From assembly GCA_022446815.1 (NCBI GenBank), contig JAKVCD010000018.1, forward strand, positions 1 to 64,000: 64,000 bases of DNA, given 5' to 3'. The translations under genes were made by a program, and so were the position numbers. Positions 42,779 through 51,277 of this stretch are shown here, piece by piece. Position 1 is the stretch's first letter. Each line of letters starts with the position of its first letter. Under the pieces are notes generated by a model. It made no database searches. It was not told the DNA's origin and saw only the letters and a program-made list of their open reading frames with translations. This DNA comes from Planctomycetota bacterium (GTDB lineage: Bacteria; Planctomycetota; UBA1135; GCA-002686595).

Positions 42779-44893
42779 ATGACCCCTAGAAGCCCCATCG
42801 CTCGGCCACTGCGCGCTCTTCGGACGCTCGCGCTGGCCTCGCTGTTTCTGACAGCTGGAGCTGAGCCTGCGATGGCCTATATCGGCCCTGGGGCAGGGTT
42901 TGCGGCGGCCGGGTCAGTGTTGGTCCTCCTCGGGACCTTCCTGTTGGCGATCGGGGTCGTACTCCTCTACCCCCTGAAGGTGCTTCTGCGGCTCCTGACC
43001 AGCCGCGGCGGCGCGAAGGCCAAGGTCAAGAAGGTCGTCGTCGTGGGATTGGACGGCTTCGACCCCGGCCTCGCCAAGCAGTACATGGACGAGGGCCGGA
43101 TGCCGAACTTCAAGGCCCTCGGAGAAGAGGGGCACTTCAGCCCCCTTGGGACCTCCTGCCCCTCGATCTCGCCCGTCGCGTGGTCGAGCTACGCGACAGG
43201 CGTCGACGCCTCCCGTCACAACATCTACGACTTCCTCACGCGCGACCCATGCAGCTACTTGCCGGTCCTCTCCTCTTCGGAGACGGGCACAGTCCCGCGC
43301 ACGCTGAACCTCGGCTTCGCCAAGGTGCCCTTCGGCTCGAAGGCCGTGTATCGGATCCTTCAGAAGAGCCAGCCCTTCTGGAAGCTCTTAGGTGCGAACC
43401 GCGTCTGGTCATCGATCATTCGCGTGCCGATCACCTTCCCGCCTCAGAAGTTCAAGAACGGAACGCTCCTCGCGGGCATGTGCGTCCCTGACATCCAAGG
43501 TACCCAGGGCTCATTCAGCTTCTACTCTACGAAGGACCGCCCCTCTGACGCCCACATCGGTGGCCAGCAGTACCGCGTCACGCGTCGTGGAGACAAGATC
43601 AGCTCCATGCTCACAGGCCCGCCAGGGAAGGACGGCTCCAAGATGAAGTCGCCCTTCGAGGTGGTGTTCGACGAAGAGACCCGCCGGGCGAAGATCACGG
43701 TGGGAGACGAGACGGTCGAGGTGGGCCCTAAGGAGTACACCCCTTGGCTCAAGGTCCCCTTCGACGGCGTCACAGGGATCGCGCGGCTCTACATCCAGAC
43801 TTGGGATGAGGCCGCTACTGAGATCTACTGCACTCCGATCAATATCGACCCGGACAGTCCGGCGATGCCGATCAGTCATCCCTTCGTCTACGCGATCTAC
43901 CTCGCGAAGACTCAAGGCCCCTACGCGACCCTCGGGCTCGCAGAGGACACCTGGGCCCTCAACGAGCGTGTCATCGACGAAGAGGCCTTCCTCAAGCAGG
44001 CCTGGCTGCTCTTCGATGAGCGCAAGAAGCAGCTCTGGGATGTGGTTGAGAAGACTAAGCGCGGCTTTGTGACGGTCGTCTTCGACACCACAGACCGTAT
44101 CAGCCACATGTTCTATCGCTACCTCGACCCGGAGCACCCGGCTAACGAGGGCAAGGACATCGAGACTCACAAGGACGTCATCCCTGAGCTCTACGGGAAG
44201 ATGGACGACTTCCTCGGTGAGATCCGCGAGAAGCTCGACGACGACACGCTGCTGATGGTGATCTCAGACCACGGCTTCACGAACTTCCGCCGCGGAGTGA
44301 ATATCAACTCTTGGCTTCGCGACGAGGGCTACCTTGTCTTGAAGGAGGGCAAGAATACGAGCGGTGACTACTTCGCCGACGTCGACTGGGAGAAGACCCG
44401 CGCCTTCACTCTCGGGCTCACCGGCATCTTCCTCAATCGTGAGGGCCGTGAAGCAAAGGGCGTCGTCTCCAAAGAGGATGTCGGCCCGCTCTGCGAAGAG
44501 ATCAAGGCCAAGCTCGACGCGCTCCATGACCCGAAGGACGGCAAGAAGGTTATGCGTGAGGCCTTTGTCACGAAGGAGCTCCATGACGGGCCCTACGGCG
44601 ACATGGCTCCGGATCTCTTGCTGGGCTACGAGAAGGGCTTCCGCCACTCGTGGGACTGTGCCACTGGAGGCGTCTCTGAGGAGGTCTTCACGGACAACAC
44701 GAAGTCATGGTCGGGCGACCACTGCGTCGATCCGCGCCTCGTTCCCGGCGTCTTCTGGTCTAACAAGGCGGTGGCGGTTGAGGATCCCGAGCTGATAGAC
44801 ATCGCGCCTACGGTGCTCGACCTTTTCGGCGTTGAGCGTCCCGGCTACATGAAGGGTCGCATCCTCTTCAACGAAGGAGGGCTCGAAGCATGA
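42779..44893 (+). CDS. Membrane-anchored type I phosphodiesterase-like protein (first copy)
   Basis: This 704-residue protein of the alkaline-phosphatase superfamily has a signal-like start, the motif MAYIGPGAG and two transmembrane helices up to residue 72. The enzymatic part has Asp92 (VGLDGFDPG), Ser131 at the nucleophile position (CPSISPVAWSSYATG), DASRHNIYDF and Asp497-His498 (ISDHGFTNF). The S-P-V-A-W motif and the N-terminal Y-I-G-P-G-A-G module are typical of a poorly studied family of large phosphodiesterase-like proteins. A Cys that formylglycine sulfatases need is absent. The 3' end overlaps the second copy by 4 bases. Substrate unknown. Confidence 0.8.
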   Translation: MTPRSPIARPLRALRTLALASLFLTAGAEPAMAYIGPGAGFAAAGSVLVLLGTFLLAIGVVLLYPLKVLLRLLTSRGGAKAKVKKVVVVGLDGFDPGLAKQYMDEGRMPNFKALGEEGHFSPLGTSCPSISPVAWSSYATGVDASRHNIYDFLTRDPCSYLPVLSSSETGTVPRTLNLGFAKVPFGSKAVYRILQKSQPFWKLLGANRVWSSIIRVPITFPPQKFKNGTLLAGMCVPDIQGTQGSFSFYSTKDRPSDAHIGGQQYRVTRRGDKISSMLTGPPGKDGSKMKSPFEVVFDEETRRAKITVGDETVEVGPKEYTPWLKVPFDGVTGIARLYIQTWDEAATEIYCTPINIDPDSPAMPISHPFVYAIYLAKTQGPYATLGLAEDTWALNERVIDEEAFLKQAWLLFDERKKQLWDVVEKTKRGFVTVVFDTTDRISHMFYRYLDPEHPANEGKDIETHKDVIPELYGKMDDFLGEIREKLDDDTLLMVISDHGFTNFRRGVNINSWLRDEGYLVLKEGKNTSGDYFADVDWEKTRAFTLGLTGIFLNREGREAKGVVSKEDVGPLCEEIKAKLDALHDPKDGKKVMREAFVTKELHDGPYGDMAPDLLLGYEKGFRHSWDCATGGVSEEVFTDNTKSWSGDHCVDPRLVPGVFWSNKAVAVEDPELIDIAPTVLDLFGVERPGYMKGRILFNEGGLEA

Positions 44894-47022
44894 AGAGCAC
44901 CCGCTGGACAGTCTGGCCCGCTCTCGCGGTCTTAGCCTTCGTCTTTGTCGCCTCCGTACCGCGGAGCGTGAAAGACCCTAACTCTGGCGCCGCAGCGGCG
45001 GCGCGCGGAGAGGCGTCCAATGTAGAGCCGAACAAGCGCGTCGTTGTCCTCGGTATCGATGGTCTCGATCCCGAACTCCTCGCTGAGACGATGCGACTCT
45101 ACCCTGAGTACATGCCTAACTTCCGTAAGTTGATCGAGGAGGGTGACGGCATCTTGTCCCTCGGGACTAGCATCCCGCCCCAGAGCCCTGTTGCTTGGTC
45201 GAACTTCATCACAGGCCTCGATCCTGGGGGACACGGGATCTTCGACTTCATCCATCGTGACCTTGTCACAAGGGCGCCAGCAGCTTCGACTGTGAAGATC
45301 GGGCATGTGGACAACCTCATGCTCTTTGGGGGCTACAAGCTGCCAATGGGAGGGGACTCTCCATCTAACCGCACCGGCGAGCCCTTCTGGGTGACCCTCA
45401 TGAATCATGGCGTCGCTGCAGATGTCTGGCGCATGCCGATCAATTTCCCGGTCGAGCCAGCTCTCGGGCTTTCCTTCCCAGGGATGTTGACGCCCGCCTT
45501 GGACTCCGCTTACGGCGAATACACGATCTTCACGACCGACCCTCCGGTAGATATGAACCGCTCTGGAGGTGAATACCGACCGGTGCGTGAGTTCTCGGGG
45601 GTAATAGACACCTTCCTCACTGGCCCTCCGAATCAGTTCAAGGTCGGTGATCCTGCCTCACAAGCTGCGATCTCGTTCTATGTGGACCATGAGTCTCAGT
45701 CTGTCGCTATCGACACTGGCTTGGATGTCATTGTTATGGAGCCAGGTGAGTGGAGTGACTTCGCTCACGTTAGCTTCGACATGCTCCCGATGGGGATGAT
45801 GGCAGTCGGAGGTGTTGTGCGCTTCTATCTGCGTTCGATAGATCCGGTCTTTGAGCTCTACGCTTCACCGATCAACATTGACCCCGAAGCCCCGGCGATG
45901 CCGGTCTCTGAGCCGGACACTGCATCAGCAGAGCTGGCTGAGCTTATCGGTGTCTACTACACCCAGGGTATGGCCGAAGAGGTCAACGCGCTGAAAGACG
46001 AGGTCTTCACCGACGAGGAGTTCATGGAGCAGGCTGACCTCGTCTACGACGAGCGTGTCCGCATGATGGATGCGGCTCTTGACCGCTATATCGGAGACGG
46101 AGAAGGGGGTTTCCTCTTCTTCTATTACTCCACCATCGACATGGTCAGCCACATGATGTGGCACCTCTCGGATGAGGGGCACCCTCAGTTTCAGCAGGCT
46201 AAGGCGCTCGCGAACGCCGACTCTTCCGCGTGGTCTGGGCGCGAAGGCAGCACTTGGAAGGACATCCTCCACGACCTGCATATCAAGTTCGACCCGATCC
46301 TCGGGAGGCTGAGGCAGCGGGTCGGTGAAGACACTTTGATTTTCGTGATGAGTGATCACGGCTTCGCTCCCTACTCCCGCAAGTTCAGCTTGAACCGCTG
46401 GCTCTATGACGAGGGGTATCTGGTCTTGAAGGACGGGTTTGAGCCGGAGCTCCCGAAATCAGACCCTGATTACAAGCAGGTGTTCATCATGAACTCGGTG
46501 GACTGGTCAAAGACCCGCGCTTACGGCATGGGCTTCAACGGCCTCTATCTGAACCTCGCAGGGCGCGAGCTAGACAATGAGGATACGGAGGAGGATGAGT
46601 CAGGCATCGTTCAAGAGAGCGAGCGTAGGGCTCTTCTCGATGAGCTCAAGGCTAAGCTAGAGGCCGTTCGAGACCCCAAGGACGGCACACAAGTCGTCTA
46701 TGTGGCGGACATCACCGAAGACGTCTACAGCGGCGGAAGGATCCCAGAGGCGCCTGACATTCAAGTTGGCTTCAACTCTGGATACGGAAACTCCGATGCC
46801 TCTTCGACAGGGCGCGTCCCGAACAAGCTCCTTGAGGACAACCTCGGCGGGACTTTTAACGGGAACCACTTGATGGCCTCGGAGGTTGTTAAAGGGACCC
46901 TGATCACCAATGCCTCCGTTCAGGAGGGCTCTCACTCGCTTAGAGATCTCACTGTAGAGATCCTCAAGCAGTACGGGATCGCGCCCTCGGTCAATCAGAC
47001 TGGGCACCCCGTCCTGCGCTAA
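44890..47022 (+). CDS. Membrane-anchored type I phosphodiesterase-like protein (second copy)
   Basis: This 710-residue paralog of the preceding gene has one N-terminal transmembrane helix (about residues 8-24) instead of two. The metal and nucleophile motifs are Asp57 (VLGIDGLDPE), Ser99 (PPQSPVAWSNFITG), DPGGHGIFDF and Asp489-His490 (MSDHGFAPY). It has a larger insert with acidic residues (NEDTEEDESG) near residue 565. The two copies align along their whole catalytic part, so they came from a duplication. By eye, its third codon positions hold more A and T than the first copy's, so one of them may have been acquired or be under different constraint. An RHH gene follows 45 bases later. Confidence 0.8.
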   Translation: MKSTRWTVWPALAVLAFVFVASVPRSVKDPNSGAAAAARGEASNVEPNKRVVVLGIDGLDPELLAETMRLYPEYMPNFRKLIEEGDGILSLGTSIPPQSPVAWSNFITGLDPGGHGIFDFIHRDLVTRAPAASTVKIGHVDNLMLFGGYKLPMGGDSPSNRTGEPFWVTLMNHGVAADVWRMPINFPVEPALGLSFPGMLTPALDSAYGEYTIFTTDPPVDMNRSGGEYRPVREFSGVIDTFLTGPPNQFKVGDPASQAAISFYVDHESQSVAIDTGLDVIVMEPGEWSDFAHVSFDMLPMGMMAVGGVVRFYLRSIDPVFELYASPINIDPEAPAMPVSEPDTASAELAELIGVYYTQGMAEEVNALKDEVFTDEEFMEQADLVYDERVRMMDAALDRYIGDGEGGFLFFYYSTIDMVSHMMWHLSDEGHPQFQQAKALANADSSAWSGREGSTWKDILHDLHIKFDPILGRLRQRVGEDTLIFVMSDHGFAPYSRKFSLNRWLYDEGYLVLKDGFEPELPKSDPDYKQVFIMNSVDWSKTRAYGMGFNGLYLNLAGRELDNEDTEEDESGIVQESERRALLDELKAKLEAVRDPKDGTQVVYVADITEDVYSGGRIPEAPDIQVGFNSGYGNSDASSTGRVPNKLLEDNLGGTFNGNHLMASEVVKGTLITNASVQEGSHSLRDLTVEILKQYGIAPSVNQTGHPVLR

Positions 47023-47067
47023 ACCATTCTCACCCTCTCAACCTAACCACTAACCAAGGAGCCACCC

Positions 47068-47265
47068 ATGTTCGGAGGCGGAAACAAGATCAAGCTCGAA
47101 GCTGACCTCATCGAGCGCGCCAAGCAGGTCGCCGAGGTCGCGGGATACGCGTCCCACGAAGAGTTCATCACCCACATCATCGAGAAGGAGCTCGCCAACT
47201 TTGAAGACGGCGCTTCCGACGAAGAGATCACAGAGAAGCTGAAGGGGCTCGGCTACATCAGCTGA
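47068..47265 (+). CDS. Ribbon-helix-helix protein with a Leu-Gly-Tyr tail (second copy)
   Basis: This 65-residue protein has a strong ribosome binding site AAGGAG before its ATG. The strand NKIKLEAD is followed by helix LIERAKQVAEVAGY and helix SHEEFITHIIEKELAN, an RHH-like pattern. The tail SDEEITEKLKGLGYIS ends in K-x-L-G-Y-[IL], just like the first copy at 39459. It sits between the phosphodiesterase pair and a membrane protein. An RHH protein encoded inside the operon that it might regulate is normal, but two copies with identical tails are not. Confidence 0.7.
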   Translation: MFGGGNKIKLEADLIERAKQVAEVAGYASHEEFITHIIEKELANFEDGASDEEITEKLKGLGYIS

Positions 47266-47285
47266 GCCAGACCTGAGGTCACGTC

Positions 47286-48137
47286 ATGGACGCCGCCAAC
47301 TCCTTCTTCACGACACTGTTCGATGCGATCCTCACCCCCCTCGAGTGGGGCGGCGAGGCCTTCGCGTTGATCTTCGTGAGCGGAATCTTCGGCGTCCTCG
47401 CCCTCTGGATCTTCAAGTACATCTCCTGGCAGAAGGGGATCGGCTTCGTGAAGGACCGGATCAAGGGTCACATGATCGCGATCAGGATCTATCAGGACGA
47501 CCTCGCTATCGTGGGGAAGTCGGTGGTGGCTGTGCTCTTGCGCAACTTCCAATACGTCGGGCTCAACTTCGGGCCCTTCATCCCCCTCGCAATCCCCTTC
47601 GTGTTCGTCGTCGCGCAGACAGTCGTTCGCTATGGCTTCGATCCGATCCCGGTTGTCGCTGAGGAGGGCCTCGCGGGCGCAGGCAATGAGCTGCGCGTTG
47701 AGTTCAAGGCGGATAAGCGCGCGGAGTGCGCCGGGCTCGAAGTCGTGTTGCCGGAGGGCTTAGAGGCGACCTCTCCTCTCGTGCGCGTCCCCTCACAAGG
47801 CGTCGCGTTCCAGGAGTTCGTCGCGCGGGCGCCGGGCTCCTATGCGATCGAGTTGCGCTTCCCTGACGGTCGCGTTGAGACGAAGGCGGTCGTCGCAGGT
47901 GACGAGCCGGACCGCGTCATGCAGCCCGAGCGGGTGGCAGGCGCCTTCAGCGCCATGCTGTGGCCTGCGGAGCCTCGCTTTGATGAGAGCTCACCTCTCG
48001 AGCGTGTCGCGTTCATCTATCCAGAGAGTGACCTAGGCTGGCTCCCAGGCGGTCCTGTGGGCGTGCTCTTGGTCTTTGTTGTGGCCTCGATGCTCTTTGG
48101 CTTCCTCGCCTTGAAGCCGCTAGGCGTGAAGATTTAG
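47286..48137 (+). CDS. Uncharacterised membrane protein of the sulfation cluster
   Basis: This 283-residue protein has a helix at about 24-46 (GEAFALIFVSGIFGVLALWIF), an amphipathic, positively charged stretch (WQKGIGFVKDRIKGHMIAIRI), then a second helix pair near 75-110 (FGPFIPLAIPFVFVVAQTVV). A periplasmic beta-rich domain follows, and the C-terminus is a third hydrophobic helix (VGVLLVFVVASMLFGFLAL). No known catalytic motif is seen. It starts 20 bases after the second RHH gene and so is in the same operon. It may anchor or transport the substrate of the phosphodiesterases. Distant similarity to Oxa1/EMC3-type insertases crossed my mind but is not supported. Confidence 0.6.
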   Translation: MDAANSFFTTLFDAILTPLEWGGEAFALIFVSGIFGVLALWIFKYISWQKGIGFVKDRIKGHMIAIRIYQDDLAIVGKSVVAVLLRNFQYVGLNFGPFIPLAIPFVFVVAQTVVRYGFDPIPVVAEEGLAGAGNELRVEFKADKRAECAGLEVVLPEGLEATSPLVRVPSQGVAFQEFVARAPGSYAIELRFPDGRVETKAVVAGDEPDRVMQPERVAGAFSAMLWPAEPRFDESSPLERVAFIYPESDLGWLPGGPVGVLLVFVVASMLFGFLALKPLGVKI

Positions 48138-48140
48138 GCT
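48135..48140 (+). promoter_or_regulatory. -10-like box TAGGCT built on the previous stop codon
   Basis: TAGGCT begins with the TAG stop of the membrane protein and ends 7 bases before the ATG at 48148 (cacctct between). It has no Shine-Dalgarno sequence, so the HD-domain gene may be transcribed as a leaderless mRNA from inside the end of its neighbour. Confidence 0.45.
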
Positions 48141-48147
48141 CACCTCT

Positions 48148-48696
48148 ATGTTCGACGCAGGGATCGAGCGAGCGATAAGGACAGCGACCGCCGCGCACGC
48201 AGGGCAGACCCGAAAGGGCTCAGAGTTGCCCTACATAACCCACCCGGTCCACTTAGCCTTGATGCTAGAGCGCGCGGGGGCAGCGAGCGTCACGGTCCAG
48301 GCGGGGCTCCTCCACGACGTCGTCGAGGACTGCGATGACTGGACCCTCGAGCGACTCGAGGCAGAGTTCGGAGCGGAGGTCACGGGGATCGTCGCGGAGC
48401 TCACTGAGGACAAGACCAAGAGCTGGGAGGAGCGGAAGCTCGCCGCGGCTGAGAAGGTCGCGACCATGAGCACAGAGGGGGCGCTCGTAAAGGCCGTGGA
48501 CCAGCTGCATAACCTCAAGGCTCTTGAAGATTCTCTGGAGCGTGCGGAGGACCCTGCGGAGGTCTGGTGTCACTTCAACGGTGGGCGAGAGGGCACGATC
48601 GATATGGCGACGCGACTGCTCGAGTCGCTCACAGGTCGCGTAGACCCTCAAATCACGGACGCTTCAGCAAGCGCCTTAGCGGCGATCCGCGGTTGA
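48148..48696 (+). CDS. HD-domain alarmone hydrolase-like protein
   Basis: This 182-residue stand-alone HD protein resembles the hydrolase half of RelA/SpoT and MESH1. The visible motifs are His32 (YITHPVH), His56-Asp57 with Glu60-Asp61 (LLHDVVEDCDD), and Asp118 (VDQLHNL), matching the metal ligands and ED dyad of ppGpp hydrolases. There is no synthetase, TGS or ACT domain. It likely removes ppGpp or a related nucleotide and could connect the nearby sulfate/phosphate genes to stress, but substrate is not certain. The stop lies 50 bases before the next gene. Confidence 0.85.
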   Translation: MFDAGIERAIRTATAAHAGQTRKGSELPYITHPVHLALMLERAGAASVTVQAGLLHDVVEDCDDWTLERLEAEFGAEVTGIVAELTEDKTKSWEERKLAAAEKVATMSTEGALVKAVDQLHNLKALEDSLERAEDPAEVWCHFNGGREGTIDMATRLLESLTGRVDPQITDASASALAAIRG

Positions 48697-48746
48697 GCGG
48701 ACGCTACCCGTTGCCGCATTCTGCTCGCAGGGATAGAAATGGAGCC

Positions 48747-50450
48747 ATGAGGTCTCTCCTCTCATGCGCTGCGCTCCTCTTTGTGGTCTTCGCGATGGCT
48801 CCCTCGGCCTCTGGTCAAGGCGGCTACGTGACGAAGAAGCACCCGTCTCGGGGGATCGACTTTCGCAAGCCTAAGCGCTGGGACAAGCTCCCCGTCCAGC
48901 CGACAGAGGAGTGGGTGCGCTTTCAGCTTCTTGAGCCCGTCCCTGAGGAAGAGCGTGAGAGGCGACGGCTGCAACCGAAGATTGAGATCATCGACATCCC
49001 CTATGTCGCAGATTCTTCGCCTGTGACCGGGGCTCCGACGGAGCCGAAGGAGCCCGAGGGTGACCCCGTTGGGCCCGCCCCGGAGGCTGATGGAGAGGGT
49101 GAAGAGCCCGGAGAGGGCGCGAATGAGGAGGAGGCAGAAGAGGAGAAGCCGCCGCCGCCGCCGCTCAACAGCTGGGAGCGCTACCTCGAGCGGAAGCTGA
49201 AGGGGTGGAAGGCAGAGCTCGTCGAGGAGCTTCGGCCTAAGGGGACACGTGACGAGGTCTGGACTCGCGAGGTCTATCGCCTGACGAGGGGAGCGCGCGG
49301 AGGGAGCGATGACGGCGGCAGGCGTCGCGGTCGTAGCCAGCGCAGCGCTCGCCGTACGGGCTACGCCTACGTCTGGAGCATCCCGCGTCGGCGCACAGTG
49401 GTGGTCTTCGGCCAGTGTGCTGAGGATGACCTCGGAGAGCTCGAGCCTATCTTCGAGGAGGTCGGGACAGAGCTGCGGCTGTATCAACCGGACCTCCGCG
49501 AGGACGAGCGCTGGCGCAAGCGCTACGCGCAGAAGGGCTACCGCGCCATCGACTACCGCACGCCCGTCCGTATCGAGGCGATGGAGGACGGCTGGAAGGT
49601 TGAGGACACCGAGAACTACATCATCGTCTACAACACTTCAGACCAACCGCTGATACGCCGCATCGTCAAAGATCTCGAGGACATCCGGGAGAAGTACATC
49701 GAGCTCTTCCCGCCGAGCGGCCCGATCGAGGCGGTCTCTACCGTGCGCATATGCAGCAGCATGGAGGAGTATCACTCCTACGGCGGGCCGCCAGGCTCTG
49801 CGGGTTACTGGTATGACGTGACCGAAGAGCTGGTCCTCCCTGACGCGACGGTGCGAAAGAAGGGTGAGAGGACGGACAAGTCGAATACTTTCATCATCCT
49901 CTACCACGAGGCCTTCCACCAATACATCCACTACTCCGCGGGTAAGCTCGCGCCGCACTCATGGTTCAACGAAGGCTATGGTGACTACTTCTCTGGCGCC
50001 GACATCTCAGGCGGAAAGGTCAAGAGGATCGGGCCCAACCCGTGGCGGGTCGCAACGATCAAGCGCGCGGTAGAGCAGCGTAAGCACGTCCCGCTCGAGG
50101 ACCTCATCCGCTATGAGCAGCGCGACTACTATCGCAACGCAGGCCTCTGCTATGCCGAGGGTTGGTCCCTCGTCTACTTTCTCAACACGAGCAAAGTGGC
50201 CCTGCGCCATGAGACCTGGTCACAGATCCTCACGGTCTATTTTGAGACTCTGAAGGCGGCGTGGGCAGAGCAACTGGCCCGGCTCGAGGCCGAGGGCAAG
50301 GAGGAGGACGCCACTGCGAAGCTCGCGGCCCAGAAAGAGGCGCGGGAGGCAGCGGTCGACGCGGCCTTTGAGGGCGTCGACATCTGGGAGCTCCAGAAGG
50401 CCTGGATGGAGTACGTGGCAGAGATCCCCGATCCGAACGAGAAGCGCTAG
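48747..50450 (+). CDS. Secreted metallopeptidase-like protein (DUF1570-like)
   Basis: This is a 567-residue exported protein starting at ATG 48747 with signal peptide MRSLLSCAALLFVVFAMAPSASG. Residues 90-140 are acidic and Pro-rich. Near the middle is the zinc motif HEAFHQYIHY (His387, Glu388, His391), followed by Glu409 in FNEGYGDYF, the layout of a gluzincin-like peptidase, and CYAEGWSLVYFL. It ends with a helical, charged segment. It resembles the DUF1570 group of peptidase-like proteins. A TAGAAA box lies 7 bases before the ATG, and a GGAG that is too close to be a normal ribosome binding site. Its end overlaps the convergent cysQ gene by 4 bases. Confidence 0.8.
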   Translation: MRSLLSCAALLFVVFAMAPSASGQGGYVTKKHPSRGIDFRKPKRWDKLPVQPTEEWVRFQLLEPVPEEERERRRLQPKIEIIDIPYVADSSPVTGAPTEPKEPEGDPVGPAPEADGEGEEPGEGANEEEAEEEKPPPPPLNSWERYLERKLKGWKAELVEELRPKGTRDEVWTREVYRLTRGARGGSDDGGRRRGRSQRSARRTGYAYVWSIPRRRTVVVFGQCAEDDLGELEPIFEEVGTELRLYQPDLREDERWRKRYAQKGYRAIDYRTPVRIEAMEDGWKVEDTENYIIVYNTSDQPLIRRIVKDLEDIREKYIELFPPSGPIEAVSTVRICSSMEEYHSYGGPPGSAGYWYDVTEELVLPDATVRKKGERTDKSNTFIILYHEAFHQYIHYSAGKLAPHSWFNEGYGDYFSGADISGGKVKRIGPNPWRVATIKRAVEQRKHVPLEDLIRYEQRDYYRNAGLCYAEGWSLVYFLNTSKVALRHETWSQILTVYFETLKAAWAEQLARLEAEGKEEDATAKLAAQKEAREAAVDAAFEGVDIWELQKAWMEYVAEIPDPNEKR

Positions 50451-51262
50451 TCCTCGAGCGCGCCGCAAGCAGCGACAGCCTCTAGGACGCGCTCCGCGAT
50501 CGCGGGTCGGCAGATCACGAGCTCGTGGTTGACTGGATCTGGCTGGTTGTAGCGATGCGGCTCGCCGCGCAGCTTCGAGACGTGCCAGCCAGCCGCGCGC
50601 GCGATGGTCTCGGGGGCGCAGGTGTCCCACTCCTTCAAGCCCACCTTGTGCACATAGACGTCTGCGCGTCCGAGCAGCAGGGTCGAGACCTTGTTTCCGA
50701 CAGAGCCCTCTCGGACGAGGCTGGCGCCGAGCTCCTCTTGGAGCTTCTCCATCCAGGGCGGGGTGTGGCTGCGGCTGCATGCCATACGGATCGTCTCAGG
50801 CACCTCAGAGTCACCGGTGATGAGCTCGCCACCTCCGACGAGGCCGCAGCGCTCTTGTCCGGGCAGGCTCACAGCCCACATCGTCTTCCCCTGAGCGGGG
50901 AGATCTACCGCGCCGAGAGCGCACTCGTTGTCGACCGTGAGGGCGACATGGACTGCCCAGTCCTCTCGGAGCTGGCTGTACTCCTTCGTCCCGTCGAGGG
51001 GGTCGATGATCCAGGCCCTGGGGATCGAGAGGCGCTCCGGTGAGTCTGCTGTCTCCTCGGAGAGGATCCCGTCCGCAGGGTAGCGGCCCGCGATGACGCC
51101 TTGGAGGTAGCCGTCAGCCGCTTGGTCTCCGACGTCAGCGAGCATCTTGCCCTCCCAGCGCTCTGCCTCGCGGAGGCCTTGCACGCGCTTCCCCGCAGCT
51201 TGTGCGATTGTGATGGCGAACTCTAGCTCGCGCTCGATCTCTTCCGGTGTGAGCTCAGTCAT
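50447..51262 (-). CDS. cysQ: 3'(2'),5'-bisphosphate nucleotidase CysQ-like
   Basis: This 271-residue member of the inositol monophosphatase superfamily has the metal-binding motif IIDPLDGTKEY (Asp87, Asp90), an upstream ILSEETAD with Glu69/Glu70, and the C-terminal KEWDTCAPETI in place of the W-D-x-A-x-G motif. The T-K-E after D-G and the W-D-T-C-A-P-E ending are features of CysQ enzymes, which convert PAP to AMP. PAP is the by-product of sulfotransferases and of PAPS reductase. The nearby sat and cysC make its presence meaningful. The gene is on the opposite strand, so it is not in the same operon. Confidence 0.85.
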   Translation of the reverse strand: MTELTPEEIERELEFAITIAQAAGKRVQGLREAERWEGKMLADVGDQAADGYLQGVIAGRYPADGILSEETADSPERLSIPRAWIIDPLDGTKEYSQLREDWAVHVALTVDNECALGAVDLPAQGKTMWAVSLPGQERCGLVGGGELITGDSEVPETIRMACSRSHTPPWMEKLQEELGASLVREGSVGNKVSTLLLGRADVYVHKVGLKEWDTCAPETIARAAGWHVSKLRGEPHRYNQPDPVNHELVICRPAIAERVLEAVAACGALED

Positions 51263-51277
51263 GGGGGAGGGGTCGTC

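Noticed and set aside
47286-48137. Assignment of the cluster membrane protein to the Oxa1/EMC3 insertase superfamily
   Set aside because: The helix arrangement loosely recalls it, but no conserved motif or hydrophilic groove pattern could be identified by eye.
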